From Kaustia mangrovi (lineage in GTDB: Bacteria; Pseudomonadota; Alphaproteobacteria; Rhizobiales; Im1): 64,000 bases of DNA. The notes below the pieces were generated by a model, which saw only the letters and a list, made by a program, of their open reading frames with translations, was not told where the DNA came from and did no database searches. Both the position numbers and the translations under genes were made by a program. Of the stretch, positions 1 to 8,747 are shown in pieces. The stretch lies in contig NZ_CP058214.1 in the NCBI RefSeq assembly GCF_015482775.1, positions 3,276,501 through 3,340,500 of the forward strand, read 5' to 3'. Position 1 is the first letter of the stretch, and each line of letters opens with the position of its first letter.

Positions 1-773
1 TCCTCCTCGGAGGCGGGGGTGTTGCCGAAGACGGACTCCACGTCGTAGGCCGGTTCCTCCTCCTCGTCTGCCGGAGCGGGGGGCTGGGCATTGGGGAACA
101 GCGACTCCGCCGTCGCGGGCGTCTCCTCGGCGGGCGGGGTGAGCTCGTCGAGCTCCGGCGCGGGCGTGCCGGCCTGGGTTTCCTCCGTGGGCAGCAGCGT
201 TCCGGCCTTCTCCGCCTCGCGGCGGGCCTTCTCTTGCTCGCGGCGCACTTTCTCCGCGGCCTTCTGGACGGCGGCGTCGAGCTCGCCCTGCGAGCACAGG
301 CCGAGCGTCACCGGATCCTTCGGCGTGATGTTGGGCGAGTTCCAGTGCGTGCGGTCGCGGATCGCCTGGATGGTCGGCTTGGTGGTGCCGACGAGCTTGA
401 TGATCTGCGCGTCCGTCAACTCGGGGTGGTAGCGCAGGAGCCAGGCGATGGCGTCCGGCCGGTCCTGCCGGCGCGAGACCGGCGTATAACGCGGCCCCTG
501 GCGGCGCTGGACCTCCGGCATGTCGATCTTGGGCTCGGCCAGCGCGAGCCGGTAGGACGGATCCTTCTGGGCGCGCTCGATCTCCTCGCGCGTCAGCTGG
601 CCGTTGCTGACGGGATCCATGCCCTTGATGCCGGTCGCGACGTCACCATCGGCAATGCCCTTCACCTCCAGCACATGCAGGCCGCAGAACGCGGCGATCT
701 GTTCGAAGGTAAGCGCGGTATTGTCGACCAGCCACACGGCGGTGGCCTTCGGCATCAGCGGAATTTTAGCCAT
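1..773 (-). CDS. trcR: Cell cycle transcriptional regulator TrcR (DUF1013), C-terminus cut by window edge
   Basis: The frame starts MAKIPLMPKATAVWLVDNTA and runs off the left edge after 257 codons without a stop. The N-terminal about 150 residues are the conserved part: a helix-turn-helix-like stretch (ALTFEQIAAFCGLHVLEVKG) and a second recognition-like stretch (LTDAQIIKLVGTTKPTIQAI). The rest is a Glu/Ala/Pro-rich tail typical of the family. A GGAGAG ribosome site lies 8 bases before the ATG. TrcR is an alphaproteobacterial DNA-binding protein associated with the CtrA/CcrM cell-cycle network; that role is family knowledge. The low-complexity acidic tail is seen directly. Confidence 0.85.
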   Translation of the reverse strand, partial: MAKIPLMPKATAVWLVDNTALTFEQIAAFCGLHVLEVKGIADGDVATGIKGMDPVSNGQLTREEIERAQKDPSYRLALAEPKIDMPEVQRRQGPRYTPVSRRQDRPDAIAWLLRYHPELTDAQIIKLVGTTKPTIQAIRDRTHWNSPNITPKDPVTLGLCSQGELDAAVQKAAEKVRREQEKARREAEKAGTLLPTEETQAGTPAPELDELTPPAEETPATAESLFPNAQPPAPADEEEEPAYDVESVFGNTPASEE

Positions 774-847
774 AGAAGCTCTCCTTCAGAACCTTCATGG
801 GTTCTGCCCTGCATCCATCAACGATTTCAGGGGTTGTCTTAGCTGCC

Positions 848-875
848 TATATAGTCGCGAACACCGCCTCTTGAA
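848..875 (-). promoter_or_regulatory. Candidate sigma-70 promoter of trcR
   Basis: Read on the minus strand there is TTCAAG (875-870), a 16-base spacer, and TATATA (853-848). This would put the start of transcription near 841 and leave a leader of about 70 bases before trcR. It is a prediction by motif only. Confidence 0.35.
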
Positions 876-934
876 AAGCCCTTTCGGCACAGGAACCCTA
901 CGAGAGCGTCATGGCCGGGCCGCCATGGCGTGCC

Positions 935-1936
935 TCACACGGTCAGCACGATCTTGCCGATATGGTCCTTCTCCTCGATACGCGCATGGCCGCTTGCGGC
1001 CTCCGCCAGCGGGAACTCGGAGTCGATCACCGGCGCAACGCGCCCGGCGGCCAGGAGCGGCCAGACCTTCTCCTCGAGCGCCTGCGCGATCTTCGCCTTC
1101 TCCGCGACCGTGCGTGGCCTGAGGGTCGAGCCGGTGATGGTGAGCCGGCTGCGCATCACGCGGTTGAAATCGAGCTCGGCGCGCGAGCCCTTGAGGAAGG
1201 CGATCAGCACGATCCGGCCGCTTTCGGCGGCAGCGGCGACGTCGCGCTCGATATAGTCGCCGCCCACCATATCGAGGATGACGTCGGCACCCTTGCCGCC
1301 GGTCACCTCCTTGACGACCTCGACATAGTCCTCGTCGCGATAGTTGATCGCCCGGTCGGCGCCGAGCGTCTCGCAGAAGGCGCATTTCTCGTCGGAGCCC
1401 GCCGTGACGAGAACTCTCGCGCCGAAGGCCTTGGCGAGCATGATGGCCGTCGTGCCGATGCCGCTCGAGCCGCCATGGACGAGGATGGTCTCGCCCTCGG
1501 CCAGCCGGCCGCGGTCGAACACATTGGTCCACACTGTGAAGAAGGTCTCCGGCAGGCTCGCGGCCTGAACCATGGTGAAGCCGTCGGGGACGGGCAGGGC
1601 ATTGGCCTCCGCGGCCACGCAATATTCCGCATAGCCACCTCCGGCAACCAGGGCGCAGACCGTGTCGCCGACGGAGAAGCGCTGCGTGCCGGAACCTGTG
1701 GCGACGACCTCGCCGGCAATTTCCAGTCCCGGCGTGTCCGGCGCGCCGGGCGGCGGCGGATAGAAGCCGCGGCGCTGGAAGACGTCCGGCCGGTTGATGC
1801 CGGCCGCGGCCACCTTGACGAGGATCTCGCCCTCACCCGGTGTGGGCACCGGGACCTCGCGCGGCTGCAGGACCTCGGGTCCGCCGGGCTCGGTGATCTT
1901 GATCGCCGTCATCGTTTCGGGCAGGGGCGCTGGCAT
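935..1936 (-). CDS. NAD(P)H:quinone oxidoreductase, zinc-independent MDR family (PIG3-like)
   Basis: The 333-residue protein has the full medium-chain dehydrogenase layout. An N-terminal GroES-like domain carries GINRPDVFQRRG (about 47-57) and the zinc-binding cysteines of alcohol dehydrogenases are missing. The Rossmann domain has the nucleotide loop HGGSSGIGTTA at 154-164. The sequence matches the PIG3/TIGR02824 branch, which reduces quinones with NADPH in the cytoplasm. The start at 1936 was chosen because GGAGAG precedes it by 8 bases; an internal ATG at 1912 has no such site. It is divergent from the DUF1192 gene. The physiological substrate cannot be read from the sequence. Confidence 0.88.
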   Translation of the reverse strand: MPAPLPETMTAIKITEPGGPEVLQPREVPVPTPGEGEILVKVAAAGINRPDVFQRRGFYPPPPGAPDTPGLEIAGEVVATGSGTQRFSVGDTVCALVAGGGYAEYCVAAEANALPVPDGFTMVQAASLPETFFTVWTNVFDRGRLAEGETILVHGGSSGIGTTAIMLAKAFGARVLVTAGSDEKCAFCETLGADRAINYRDEDYVEVVKEVTGGKGADVILDMVGGDYIERDVAAAAESGRIVLIAFLKGSRAELDFNRVMRSRLTITGSTLRPRTVAEKAKIAQALEEKVWPLLAAGRVAPVIDSEFPLAEAASGHARIEEKDHIGKIVLTV

Positions 1937-2069
1937 GGGGCTCTCCGGGATCGCGTTCGAGACGTGGATAGTTGATGATCTAGCGGTCCGAAGGCAGACT
2001 GGCAACCGGTGGCCGCTGGAGCCGGAATGGCCTTTTCGGCCTGCGGGGTGGGCGAAACGGAGGTGAGCG

Positions 2070-2261
2070 GTGGATATCGACGACGACATGCCGAAGCAAC
2101 CGGCCGGAAGCGTCCGTATCGGCGAGGATCTGTCCGTCCTGTCGATCGACGAGCTGAAGACGCGAATCACTTTGCTCGAGGGTGAAATCGCCCGAATACG
2201 CGCTGAGATAGAGGGCAAGCAGTCCAGCAAGGCTGCGGCGGACTCGTTCTTCAAGTCCTGA
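2070..2261 (+). CDS. DUF1192 family small protein
   Basis: The 63-residue acidic protein contains the core LSIDELKTRITLLEGEIARIRAEI, a short amphipathic coiled coil, followed by a KSSKAAADSFFK-type tail. Both are hallmarks of DUF1192, a family restricted to alphaproteobacteria with no known function. It starts with GTG behind GGAGGTGAG. Family membership is fairly certain from the pattern; nothing in the sequence points to a biochemical role. Confidence 0.8.
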   Translation: MDIDDDMPKQPAGSVRIGEDLSVLSIDELKTRITLLEGEIARIRAEIEGKQSSKAAADSFFKS

Positions 2262-2394
2262 CCGGGCTTTGCTTATAGAAAGATTTTTTCTTGAAAATCA
2301 GTCCGTTAAGAAGTGTGTGGGGCGCTGCAATCCTGCGCAACTTCTGGCACGATGGTTAGAATAGTATGACTATTAATTTTGCAGTAAGGAAATA

Positions 2395-2510
2395 TGGTGT
2401 ATCTTCATTAATGCAATCCAGTCATCTGGATTCTCCGAGTGGCTCCTGTCCACTCTGTTTGACGCCTCCCTGTTAGACTTTGCGAGCCGCGCTTCGCGCG
2501 GCTCTTTTTT
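2395..2510 (+). ncRNA. Candidate trans-acting small RNA with anti-Shine-Dalgarno motifs
   Basis: An AT-rich gap holds three ordered hairpins. Hairpin 1 has arms 2415-2421 and 2426-2432 (7 perfect pairs, loop TCAT). Hairpin 2 has arms 2437-2442 and 2450-2455 (6 perfect pairs) with the loop CTCCTGT. An unpaired stretch containing GCCTCCC (2464-2470) follows, then a perfect rho-independent terminator. One anti-SD motif in a loop plus one in the linker before the terminator is the plan of rhizobial AbcR (alpha-r15) and NfeR1 (alpha-r14) regulators. No good reading frame uses the stretch. The 5' end is estimated. A near-CtrA site (TTAA-N7-GTAA, 2373-2387) lies just upstream. Confidence 0.55.
2484..2510 (+). 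terminator. Rho-independent terminator of the candidate sRNA
   Basis: A 9-bp perfect GC stem (2484-2492 with 2496-2504) with a TTC loop is followed directly by six T residues. It is the strongest intrinsic terminator in the window. Confidence 0.9.
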
Positions 2511-2684
2511 GGGCGCATGACCGTGGTCCTCCCGGCCGGGCCGGCATGGGCGCCGGCGCTTTACCACGTCTGGCGGATGGTCTTGACCGCCCCCGCGGCG
2601 CTCAGCATGATCGCCGGACGACGGACAGTCGGTCGACCGAGGGGCGGCAGGATCACGAGGCGAGGGGGCAGCAGACGGACCGTC

Positions 2685-3221
2685 ATGGCATCGCCGACAA
2701 GCAAAGAAACCGCAAGCGCGGTCACAGTGGATTTCGGCAGCCGGTTCGCGGAGTCGGAGCCCTTCGACAGGATCTATCAGGAGGGCATGCGGCTGATCGA
2801 GGAGACGGCAGCCTATCTCGATGGCGATGGCCGCCATGAGTCCGCCGGCCTCCCCCAGCTCGTCGCCGTCGCCTATGCCACGGAAAGCATGCGCCTGACG
2901 ACGCGGCTCATGCAGCTCGCCTCATGGCTGTTGCTCCAGCGCGCGGAGAAGAACAGGGAGATGAGCCCGGAAGAGATCCGCTTTGAGCGCGGCCGGATCG
3001 ATCTGGCCGAGCTCGGGGCCGGCGCCGCCATCGAGGGTGCGGAGGACCTGCCGGCGACACTCAGGGATCTGGTGCGCAGGAGCCTGCGCCTTCACGAGCG
3101 GATCATGCGGCTCGACGGGATGCTCAGGGACGATACCCGCACGGTCCCGCGTCCTGTGCCGAGCCCGGCCCGCGAACGGGTCGACCGGCTGCGCGACGCC
3201 TTCGGCACCGCCAGCGAGTAG
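2685..3221 (+). CDS. rcdA: RcdA family regulator of CtrA degradation (DUF1465)
   Basis: The 178-residue, mostly helical protein matches the DUF1465/RcdA family, with the hallmark stretches FAESEPFDRIYQEGMRLIEE and YATESMRLTTRLMQLASWLL. In Caulobacter RcdA is an adaptor that delivers CtrA and other substrates to ClpXP; that role is transferred by family. The frame stays open upstream to 2517, but similarity to the family begins near MASPTSKETAS, so the ATG at 2685 is preferred even though its ribosome site is weak. It is convergent with rpmE, with a shared terminator between them. Confidence 0.82.
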   Translation: MASPTSKETASAVTVDFGSRFAESEPFDRIYQEGMRLIEETAAYLDGDGRHESAGLPQLVAVAYATESMRLTTRLMQLASWLLLQRAEKNREMSPEEIRFERGRIDLAELGAGAAIEGAEDLPATLRDLVRRSLRLHERIMRLDGMLRDDTRTVPRPVPSPARERVDRLRDAFGTASE

Positions 3222-3233
3222 GGTCCACACGGC

Positions 3234-3262
3234 AAAAGCCCGGCCGACCGGGCCGGGCTTTC
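3234..3262. terminator. Bidirectional terminator between rcdA and rpmE
   Basis: An 11-bp perfect stem (3235-3245 with 3251-3261) has A residues at its 5' side and T residues at its 3' side, so it can work in both directions between the two convergent genes. Confidence 0.8.
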
Positions 3263-3327
3263 GATAGACTATCTTTCCCACACGGGGCCATCATGGGCCC
3301 GCCCGGACACGCAGTCCGGCGCCGGGG

Positions 3328-3549
3328 TCAGCCGCCGAGGAAGCCGTACTTCTTGTTGAACCGGCTCACACGGCCACCGCGGTCGAGGAGCTGCTGGCTG
3401 CCGCCGGTCCAGGCGGGATGCGTCCGCGGGTCGATGTCGAGCTGAAGGGTGTCGCCCTCCTGGCCCCAGGTGGACTTGGTCTCGAAGGTGGTGCCGTCGG
3501 TCATGACCACCTTGATCGTGTGGTAATCGGGATGAATGTCAGCCTTCAT
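3328..3549 (-). CDS. rpmE: 50S ribosomal protein L31
   Basis: The 73-residue protein begins [20 protein letters not shown], has the family core TFETKSTWG, and ends [12 protein letters not shown]. There is no cysteine, so it is the zinc-free form usual in alphaproteobacteria rather than the CxxC form. The frame is open further upstream, but the ATG at 3549 gives the normal family length and start. AGGAC lies upstream. It is a structural protein of the large ribosomal subunit. Confidence 0.95.
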   Translation of the reverse strand: MKADIHPDYHTIKVVMTDGTTFETKSTWGQEGDTLQLDIDPRTHPAWTGGSQQLLDRGGRVSRFNKKYGFLGG

Positions 3550-3812
3550 CGCGGGTGTCCTCAAGGCTAGCGCCACGCCTCCCGGGCCATGCGGGGTCCG
3601 ATCCGAAGGCGAGGATGTCAACAGGGATCTCTTGGCGCGGTTCTATAGCGGAGCTTGGGGGATGGCGCAACCCGCAAGGACCCGCCCCGCCGGTATCGCC
3701 TGCGCCGGTCTGACGCTTGGCGAAGGCGGGGGGAAAGCGCTAAACCGGGTCCGGGACCGGCGAACGGGCCGGGGTCCGGACGGGAACCGCCGGCGAAACG
3801 GGGTGGACGGGT

Positions 3813-5651
3813 TTGCGCAAGAGACGACAGAACGGCGATGGCAGCGATGGCCGACGGGTCCCGGACGAGGCGGGCGAGGGGACCGATCCGGCGCAGTCCA
3901 GGCGGCCGCGGCTGAAGCCCCTTGCGCGCCTCCTGCCCTTTCTGCTGCGCTATCGCGGCCATCTCGCCTGTGCGCTCGTCTCGCTGGTGATCGCGGCCGG
4001 GGCGACGCTCGCCATCCCGCTGGCAGTGCGGCGGATGATCGATTTCGGCTTCTCAGCCGACAATGCGGCCCTGATCCACCAGTATTTCGCGACCCTTCTC
4101 GGCGTGGCGGTCGTTCTGGCGCTGGCCAGTGCCGCGCGGCTCTATTTCGTCTCCTGGCTCGGCGAGCGCGTGGTGGCGGATCTGCGCATCGCGGTCTTCG
4201 ATCATCTCACGCGCCTCAGCTTGCCCTTCTTCGAGGCGACGCGGTCGGGCGAGCTCATGTCGCGGCTGACCGCGGACACCACCCAGATCAAGGCCGCCTT
4301 CGGGGCGAGCGCGTCGATCGCGCTGCGCAATCTCGTGATGTTTGTCGGCGCGGCCGTGATGATGGCGGTGACGAGCCCGTGGCTGTCCGCGCTCGTGCTG
4401 ATCGCCATTCCCTTCATCGTGCTGCCCCTTGTGCTGTTCGGGCGGCGGGTGCGCGGCCTGTCGCGCTTCGCGCAGGACATGCTCGCCGACAGCGCCGCCT
4501 TCGCGGCGGAACGGCTCGGCGCGGTCCGCGTGCTCCAGGCCTTCACGGAGGAGCGCCGGGCGAGCGGCACCTTCGCCGCGGCGACGGAAGCCGCCTTTTC
4601 CGCCGCCCGCCAGCGGACGGGCGCACGCGCCGTGCTGACGGCGTGCGTCATCCTCATCACCTTCGGGTCGATTATCGGCGTCCTGTGGTACGGCGCCTAT
4701 GCGGTGCTCGCCGGGCGGATGACGGGCGGCGCGCTCAGCCAGTTCGTGCTCTATGCGGCCTTTGCAGCGGGCGCTCTCGGCCAGCTCTCGCAGGTCTGGG
4801 GCGAGGTGCAGGCGGCGGCCGGCGCCGCGGAACGCCTCGGCGAGCTGATGGACGCAAGGCCCGAGATCGCCGTCCCGGCTGCCCCGCTGCCGCTGCCCGA
4901 TCCGCTGCGCGGTGAGATCGGCTTCGAGGACGTCCATTTCAGCTACCCCTCGCGCGGCACCGACCGGGCGCTGGAGGGCTTGAGCCTGTCGGTGGCGCCG
5001 GGCGAGACGGTCGCCATTGTCGGACCGTCGGGGGCGGGCAAGAGCACGGTTCTCAATCTCATTCTCAGATTCTACGACCCCCAGTCCGGCCGGGTCCTGA
5101 TCGACGGCGTCGACATCGCCCGAACGGACCCGGAGATGCTGCGCCGGCACATGGCGCTGGTTCCTCAGGAGACGATGATCTTCTCCGCCTCGATTGCGGA
5201 GAATATCCGCTATGGCCGGCCCGAAGCCGGCGAGGAGGAGGTTCGCGCCGCCGCCCGCGCCGCCAATGCGGACGGCTTCATCGAGGCCATGCCGGAGGGC
5301 TACGGAACGCTTGTCGGCGAACGCGGCGCCATGCTGTCGGGCGGCCAGCAGCAGCGTATCGCCATTGCGCGGGCGATCCTGCGCGACGCGCCCATCCTCC
5401 TGCTCGACGAGGCGACGAGCGCGCTCGACGCGGAAAGCGAAACGCTCGTCCAGGCCGCGCTCGAGCGGTTGATGAGGGGGCGCACGACGCTCGTCATCGC
5501 CCATCGCCTGGCGACGGTGCGCAATGCCGACCGGATCGTCGTGCTCGACCATGGGCAGATCGCCGCGGAGGGCCGTCACGAGGAGCTGATGGCGCGCGGC
5601 GGCCTCTATGCCAGGCTCGCCCGCCTGCAGTTCATGGACGAGGCCGTGTAA
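3813..5651 (+). CDS. ABC exporter, fused membrane and ATPase domains (MsbA-related)
   Basis: The 612-residue half-transporter has an N-terminal six-helix ABC membrane domain (about 35-330) and a C-terminal ATPase. In the ATPase I see Walker [10 protein letters not shown] (404-412), Q-loop VPQET, signature LSGGQQQR (from about 508), Walker [13 protein letters not shown] (from about 528) and H-loop IAHRLAT. This is the layout of homodimeric exporters related to MsbA, acting in the inner membrane. The start is a TTG after an Arg-rich stretch with a poor ribosome site, so the true start is uncertain. The substrate is unknown. The 3' end converges on the OmpA-like gene 38 bases away. Confidence 0.9.
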   Translation: MRKRRQNGDGSDGRRVPDEAGEGTDPAQSRRPRLKPLARLLPFLLRYRGHLACALVSLVIAAGATLAIPLAVRRMIDFGFSADNAALIHQYFATLLGVAVVLALASAARLYFVSWLGERVVADLRIAVFDHLTRLSLPFFEATRSGELMSRLTADTTQIKAAFGASASIALRNLVMFVGAAVMMAVTSPWLSALVLIAIPFIVLPLVLFGRRVRGLSRFAQDMLADSAAFAAERLGAVRVLQAFTEERRASGTFAAATEAAFSAARQRTGARAVLTACVILITFGSIIGVLWYGAYAVLAGRMTGGALSQFVLYAAFAAGALGQLSQVWGEVQAAAGAAERLGELMDARPEIAVPAAPLPLPDPLRGEIGFEDVHFSYPSRGTDRALEGLSLSVAPGETVAIVGPSGAGKSTVLNLILRFYDPQSGRVLIDGVDIARTDPEMLRRHMALVPQETMIFSASIAENIRYGRPEAGEEEVRAAARAANADGFIEAMPEGYGTLVGERGAMLSGGQQQRIAIARAILRDAPILLLDEATSALDAESETLVQAALERLMRGRTTLVIAHRLATVRNADRIVVLDHGQIAAEGRHEELMARGGLYARLARLQFMDEAV

Positions 5652-5689
5652 GGGCTTCCGTTGGCCGACGGGCCTTGCTGCGATGCCCT

Positions 5690-6718
5690 CTAGCCTTCGG
5701 TCAGTTTGAGCTCGATGCGGCGGTTGCGGCGCTTGGCCGCCTCGGTGTCGCCCGCGGTGATCGGGTGATACTCGCCGAAGCCGGCAGCGACGAGGTGCTG
5801 GGGCGACACGCCCTGGCCGATGAGATATTTCACCACCGCCGTCGCACGCGCGGTCGACAGCTCCCAGTTCGACGGGAAGGGAGCGGTGCGGATCGGGTCG
5901 GTATCGGTGTGTCCGTCGACGCGCAGCACCCAGTTCAGGTCAGCCGGAATCTCGCCTTCGAGCTGCTTCAGCGCGTCGGCCAGCTTGTCGAGCTCGGAGC
6001 GGCCTGCGGCGTTGATGGTCGCCTCGCCCTTGGGGAACAGCACCTCTGCCTGGAACACGAACCGGTCGCCGACCACCTGGATGTCGGCGCGCTGGCCGAG
6101 GATCTGGCGCAGGCGGCCGAAGAACTCGGAGCGATAGCGTGCGAGTTCCTGGACGCGTTGGGCGAGCGCCACATTGAGCCGGCGGCCGAGATCGGCGATC
6201 TGGGCCTTGGAGCTGCGGTCGCGCTCCTCCGCGGCGTCGAGCGCGGCGTTGAGAATGGAGATCTGGCGCCTCAGCGCCGCAATCTGCTGGTTGAGCAGCT
6301 CCACGCGGGCCAGCGCCTCGGCGGAGACCTTGCGTTCCTCCGTCAGATCGCTGCGCAGCTCCGCTATGGTCGCGCCGGCCCGGTCGCCGGCCTGCGTTTC
6401 CTCGTCGAGCAGGTCCTGAAGGCGGGCATTGCGGTCGCGCGAGCTTTCCAGATCGTCGGTCAGTGCGGCAAGGGTGCTCTCGAGCTCCACCTTGGCGGAT
6501 TTCTCCAGCGCCAGCATCTCGGTGAGCTCGGCGATTTCGCTGCGCAGGCGGTTGAGAACGGTGTCCTGCCCGGAAATCTCGCGCGCGAGCAGGAACTGCG
6601 CGACGACGAAGACCGACAGGAGGAAGACGAAGACCAGGAGCAGCGTGGAAATGGCATCCACGAAGCCCGGCCAGAAATGGCTTTGCTCGCGGCGTGGACG
6701 GCGCGCGCTCAAGGCCAT
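5690..6718 (-). CDS. Membrane-anchored OmpA/MotB-type peptidoglycan-binding protein
   Basis: The 342-residue protein has one N-terminal membrane helix (about 20-44, FVDAISTLLLVFVFLLSVFV), a long periplasmic coiled coil (about 50-185), and a C-terminal OmpA-like domain (about 205-340) with VDGHTDTDPI and AAKRRNRRIEL. This is the plan of a MotB-type stator subunit. Its start lies 3 bases after the stop of the MotA/TolQ-like gene, so the two form a coupled pair. No flagellar genes are nearby, so a dedicated non-flagellar energised complex is as likely as a motor role. Confidence 0.85.
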   Translation of the reverse strand: MALSARRPRREQSHFWPGFVDAISTLLLVFVFLLSVFVVAQFLLAREISGQDTVLNRLRSEIAELTEMLALEKSAKVELESTLAALTDDLESSRDRNARLQDLLDEETQAGDRAGATIAELRSDLTEERKVSAEALARVELLNQQIAALRRQISILNAALDAAEERDRSSKAQIADLGRRLNVALAQRVQELARYRSEFFGRLRQILGQRADIQVVGDRFVFQAEVLFPKGEATINAAGRSELDKLADALKQLEGEIPADLNWVLRVDGHTDTDPIRTAPFPSNWELSTARATAVVKYLIGQGVSPQHLVAAGFGEYHPITAGDTEAAKRRNRRIELKLTEG

Positions 6719-6721
6719 GGG

Positions 6722-7786
6722 CTACTCCTCGCCCGCGACGCGACGGTTCCCGAACATTTCGCCGTTCGATGCGAGCCGGTCGAGAACGACCTTCATCTCC
6801 GCCTGCTGGTCGGCCTGCGCCTGGGCCCAGTCGCGGACCATCTGCTGCTCCTCGCGCATCTGGCGCACGAGGTCCTGGACGGCTTCGGCAAGCAGCGTGA
6901 TGGATTCCACATCGGCCGTCTCGTCCGTCTCCCCCTCGTCGGAGGGTTCCGGGGAGAGCGCGTTGTCGAGCGTGCGGTTGATGCGCTCCAGGCTCTCCTC
7001 CATGCCGCTCAGATCGGCGTGGAGCACGGTCGGCACGGCGCCCGTTCCCGCGGCCAGGGCGTCGCCCGCCTCGATGTCGGTGACCGAGGACAGCCAGTCC
7101 TCCAGATCGGTGTAGAACCGGTTCTGCGCCTGGCTCGCCTGCAGGTCGAGGAAGCCGAGGACCAGCGAGCCCGCCAGGCCGAACAGCGAGGAGGAGAATG
7201 CCGTGCCCATGCCCTGGAGCGGGGCCTCCAGGCCGGATTTCAGCTCCTCGAAGATGGTGCCCGATTCGCCCGAGGTGACGTCGAGCGCGCGGATCGTGTC
7301 GCCGACCGAGCTCACCGTCTGCAGAAGGCCCCAGAAGGTGCCGAGAAGGCCGAGAAAGACGAGCAGCCCGATGAGATAGCGCGAGATGTCACGCGATTCG
7401 TCGAGCCTGGAGGCCAGAGAATCGAGCAGCGAGCGCATGGACAGGGGCGACAGCACCATACGCCCTTGCCGGTCGCGCAGGAGCGTCGCCATGGGACCGA
7501 GAAGGCTCGGCGGATGGGCCACCTCCAGTCCCGGATCGGCGACCCGGAAATTATTGACCCAGTTGACCTCCGGAAACAGCCGCCAGACCAGCCGGAACGC
7601 ATAGCCGATACCGATCACCAGAACGCCGACGATCAGCCCGTTGAGCCCGGGATTGGCCATGAAGGCCGACTGGATCTGCGGATAGAGGATCGCGGCCAGG
7701 AAGGCGACCAGGATGACGAAGACGATCATGCGGATCAGGTAGATCCGCGGTTGCGTCAGTACCGTGTATTCCAAGCCCTTGGCCAT
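6722..7786 (-). CDS. MotA/TolQ/ExbB-type proton channel family protein
   Basis: The 354-residue protein has four membrane segments at about 19-37, 48-68, 137-158 and 193-214. The last two (LLVFLGLLGTFWGLLQTV and GMGTAFSSSLFGLAGSLVL) carry the MotA/TolQ/ExbB channel signature. A charged helical C-terminal tail follows. The frame extends upstream to 7951, but MAKGLEYTVL at 7786 is the natural start because the extension overlaps suhB and is low-complexity Arg-rich. With the downstream OmpA-like protein it should form an inner-membrane channel attached to the cell wall. It is not the TolQ of this genome, which lies near 26 kb. Confidence 0.85.
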   Translation of the reverse strand: MAKGLEYTVLTQPRIYLIRMIVFVILVAFLAAILYPQIQSAFMANPGLNGLIVGVLVIGIGYAFRLVWRLFPEVNWVNNFRVADPGLEVAHPPSLLGPMATLLRDRQGRMVLSPLSMRSLLDSLASRLDESRDISRYLIGLLVFLGLLGTFWGLLQTVSSVGDTIRALDVTSGESGTIFEELKSGLEAPLQGMGTAFSSSLFGLAGSLVLGFLDLQASQAQNRFYTDLEDWLSSVTDIEAGDALAAGTGAVPTVLHADLSGMEESLERINRTLDNALSPEPSDEGETDETADVESITLLAEAVQDLVRQMREEQQMVRDWAQAQADQQAEMKVVLDRLASNGEMFGNRRVAGEE

Positions 7787-7883
7787 GTCCCGTCGTGCCG
7801 GATCCCGTTTTTCCCGCCCGTTTCCGCGCTCAACATAAACCGAAAGCGCTCCGATTTCACCCGTTACGCGGCATGGTGCGGGC

Positions 7884-8705
7884 CTAGCCCGCCGCCTGCC
7901 GGGCCGAGGAGGCCGTCTGCGCCGCCTTGAGCTCCCGGCCAAGCTCGCCATGGAGCGCGTCGTTGGTCGCCATGATGTTGCCCGTCTGGAGCATGTCGCG
8001 CCCGCTGTCGATGTCGCTGACCGTGCCGCCGGCCTCGCGCACGAGCACGATGCCCGCCGCGATATCCCACGGTTTCAGGCCGCGCTCCCAATAGGCGTCG
8101 TAGCGTCCGGCGGCCACATAGGCGAGATCGAGCGCGGCGGAGCCGGAACGGCGGATGCCGGTCGCCTTGGCCTGGACGCGCGCCAGCTCGTGACGGAACA
8201 GCGCATGGTCGCCGCGCCCCCGGTGGGGGATGCCGCAGCAGACGACCGCGTCGGACAGCTCGCGCCGCTGCGTCACGCGCAGTCGCCGGTCGTTCAGGAA
8301 CGCGCCGCCGCCGCGCTCGGCGACGAACAGCTCGTCCATGATCGGATTGTAGATCACGCCCGCCACCAGCTCGCCATGGCGCTCGAGCGCGATGGACACC
8401 GCGAAATGGGGAATGCCGTGGATGAAATTGGTCGTCCCGTCGATGGGGTCGACGATCCAGCGATGGCTCTGATCGGCGCCCTTGATCGCGCCGGATTCCT
8501 CCATCAGGAAGCCGTATCCCGGGCGCACCCGCTCCAGCTCCTGATGGAGCGCCTGCTCCACGCGCCGGTCGGCGGCGGACACGAAATCCGCAGGACCCTT
8601 CATGGAGACCTGCAGGTTCTCCACCTCGCCGAAGTCGCGCCTGATATTGCGCGTGGCCTTGCGGGCGGCCTGCACCATCACGTTGAGAAGCGCCGAACGC
8701 GCCAT
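7884..8705 (-). CDS. suhB: Inositol-1-monophosphatase family protein
   Basis: The 273-residue protein carries all the magnesium phosphatase motifs: GPADFVSAAD (37-46), EES (69-71), the signature DPIDGTTNF (86-94) and PWDIAAG near the C-terminus. It would hydrolyse myo-inositol-1-phosphate or related sugar phosphates in the cytoplasm. SuhB relatives also act in rRNA antitermination, which cannot be judged here. It follows efp by 42 bases, so the two are probably co-transcribed. Confidence 0.93.
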   Translation of the reverse strand: MARSALLNVMVQAARKATRNIRRDFGEVENLQVSMKGPADFVSAADRRVEQALHQELERVRPGYGFLMEESGAIKGADQSHRWIVDPIDGTTNFIHGIPHFAVSIALERHGELVAGVIYNPIMDELFVAERGGGAFLNDRRLRVTQRRELSDAVVCCGIPHRGRGDHALFRHELARVQAKATGIRRSGSAALDLAYVAAGRYDAYWERGLKPWDIAAGIVLVREAGGTVSDIDSGRDMLQTGNIMATNDALHGELGRELKAAQTASSARQAAG

Positions 8706-8747
8706 TAGCTGTCTCCCCGATGCTGCGGCGGAAGCCTCGACGGCCGG

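Noticed and set aside
2346-2362. Sigma-54-like TGGCACG-N4-TTAGA before the candidate sRNA
   Set aside because: The essential GC of the -12 element (TTGC) is absent.
3550-3812. Plus-strand open frame starting in the rpmE-ABC exporter gap
   Set aside because: Translation is Arg/Gly-rich with no family features and overlaps the start of the exporter in another frame.
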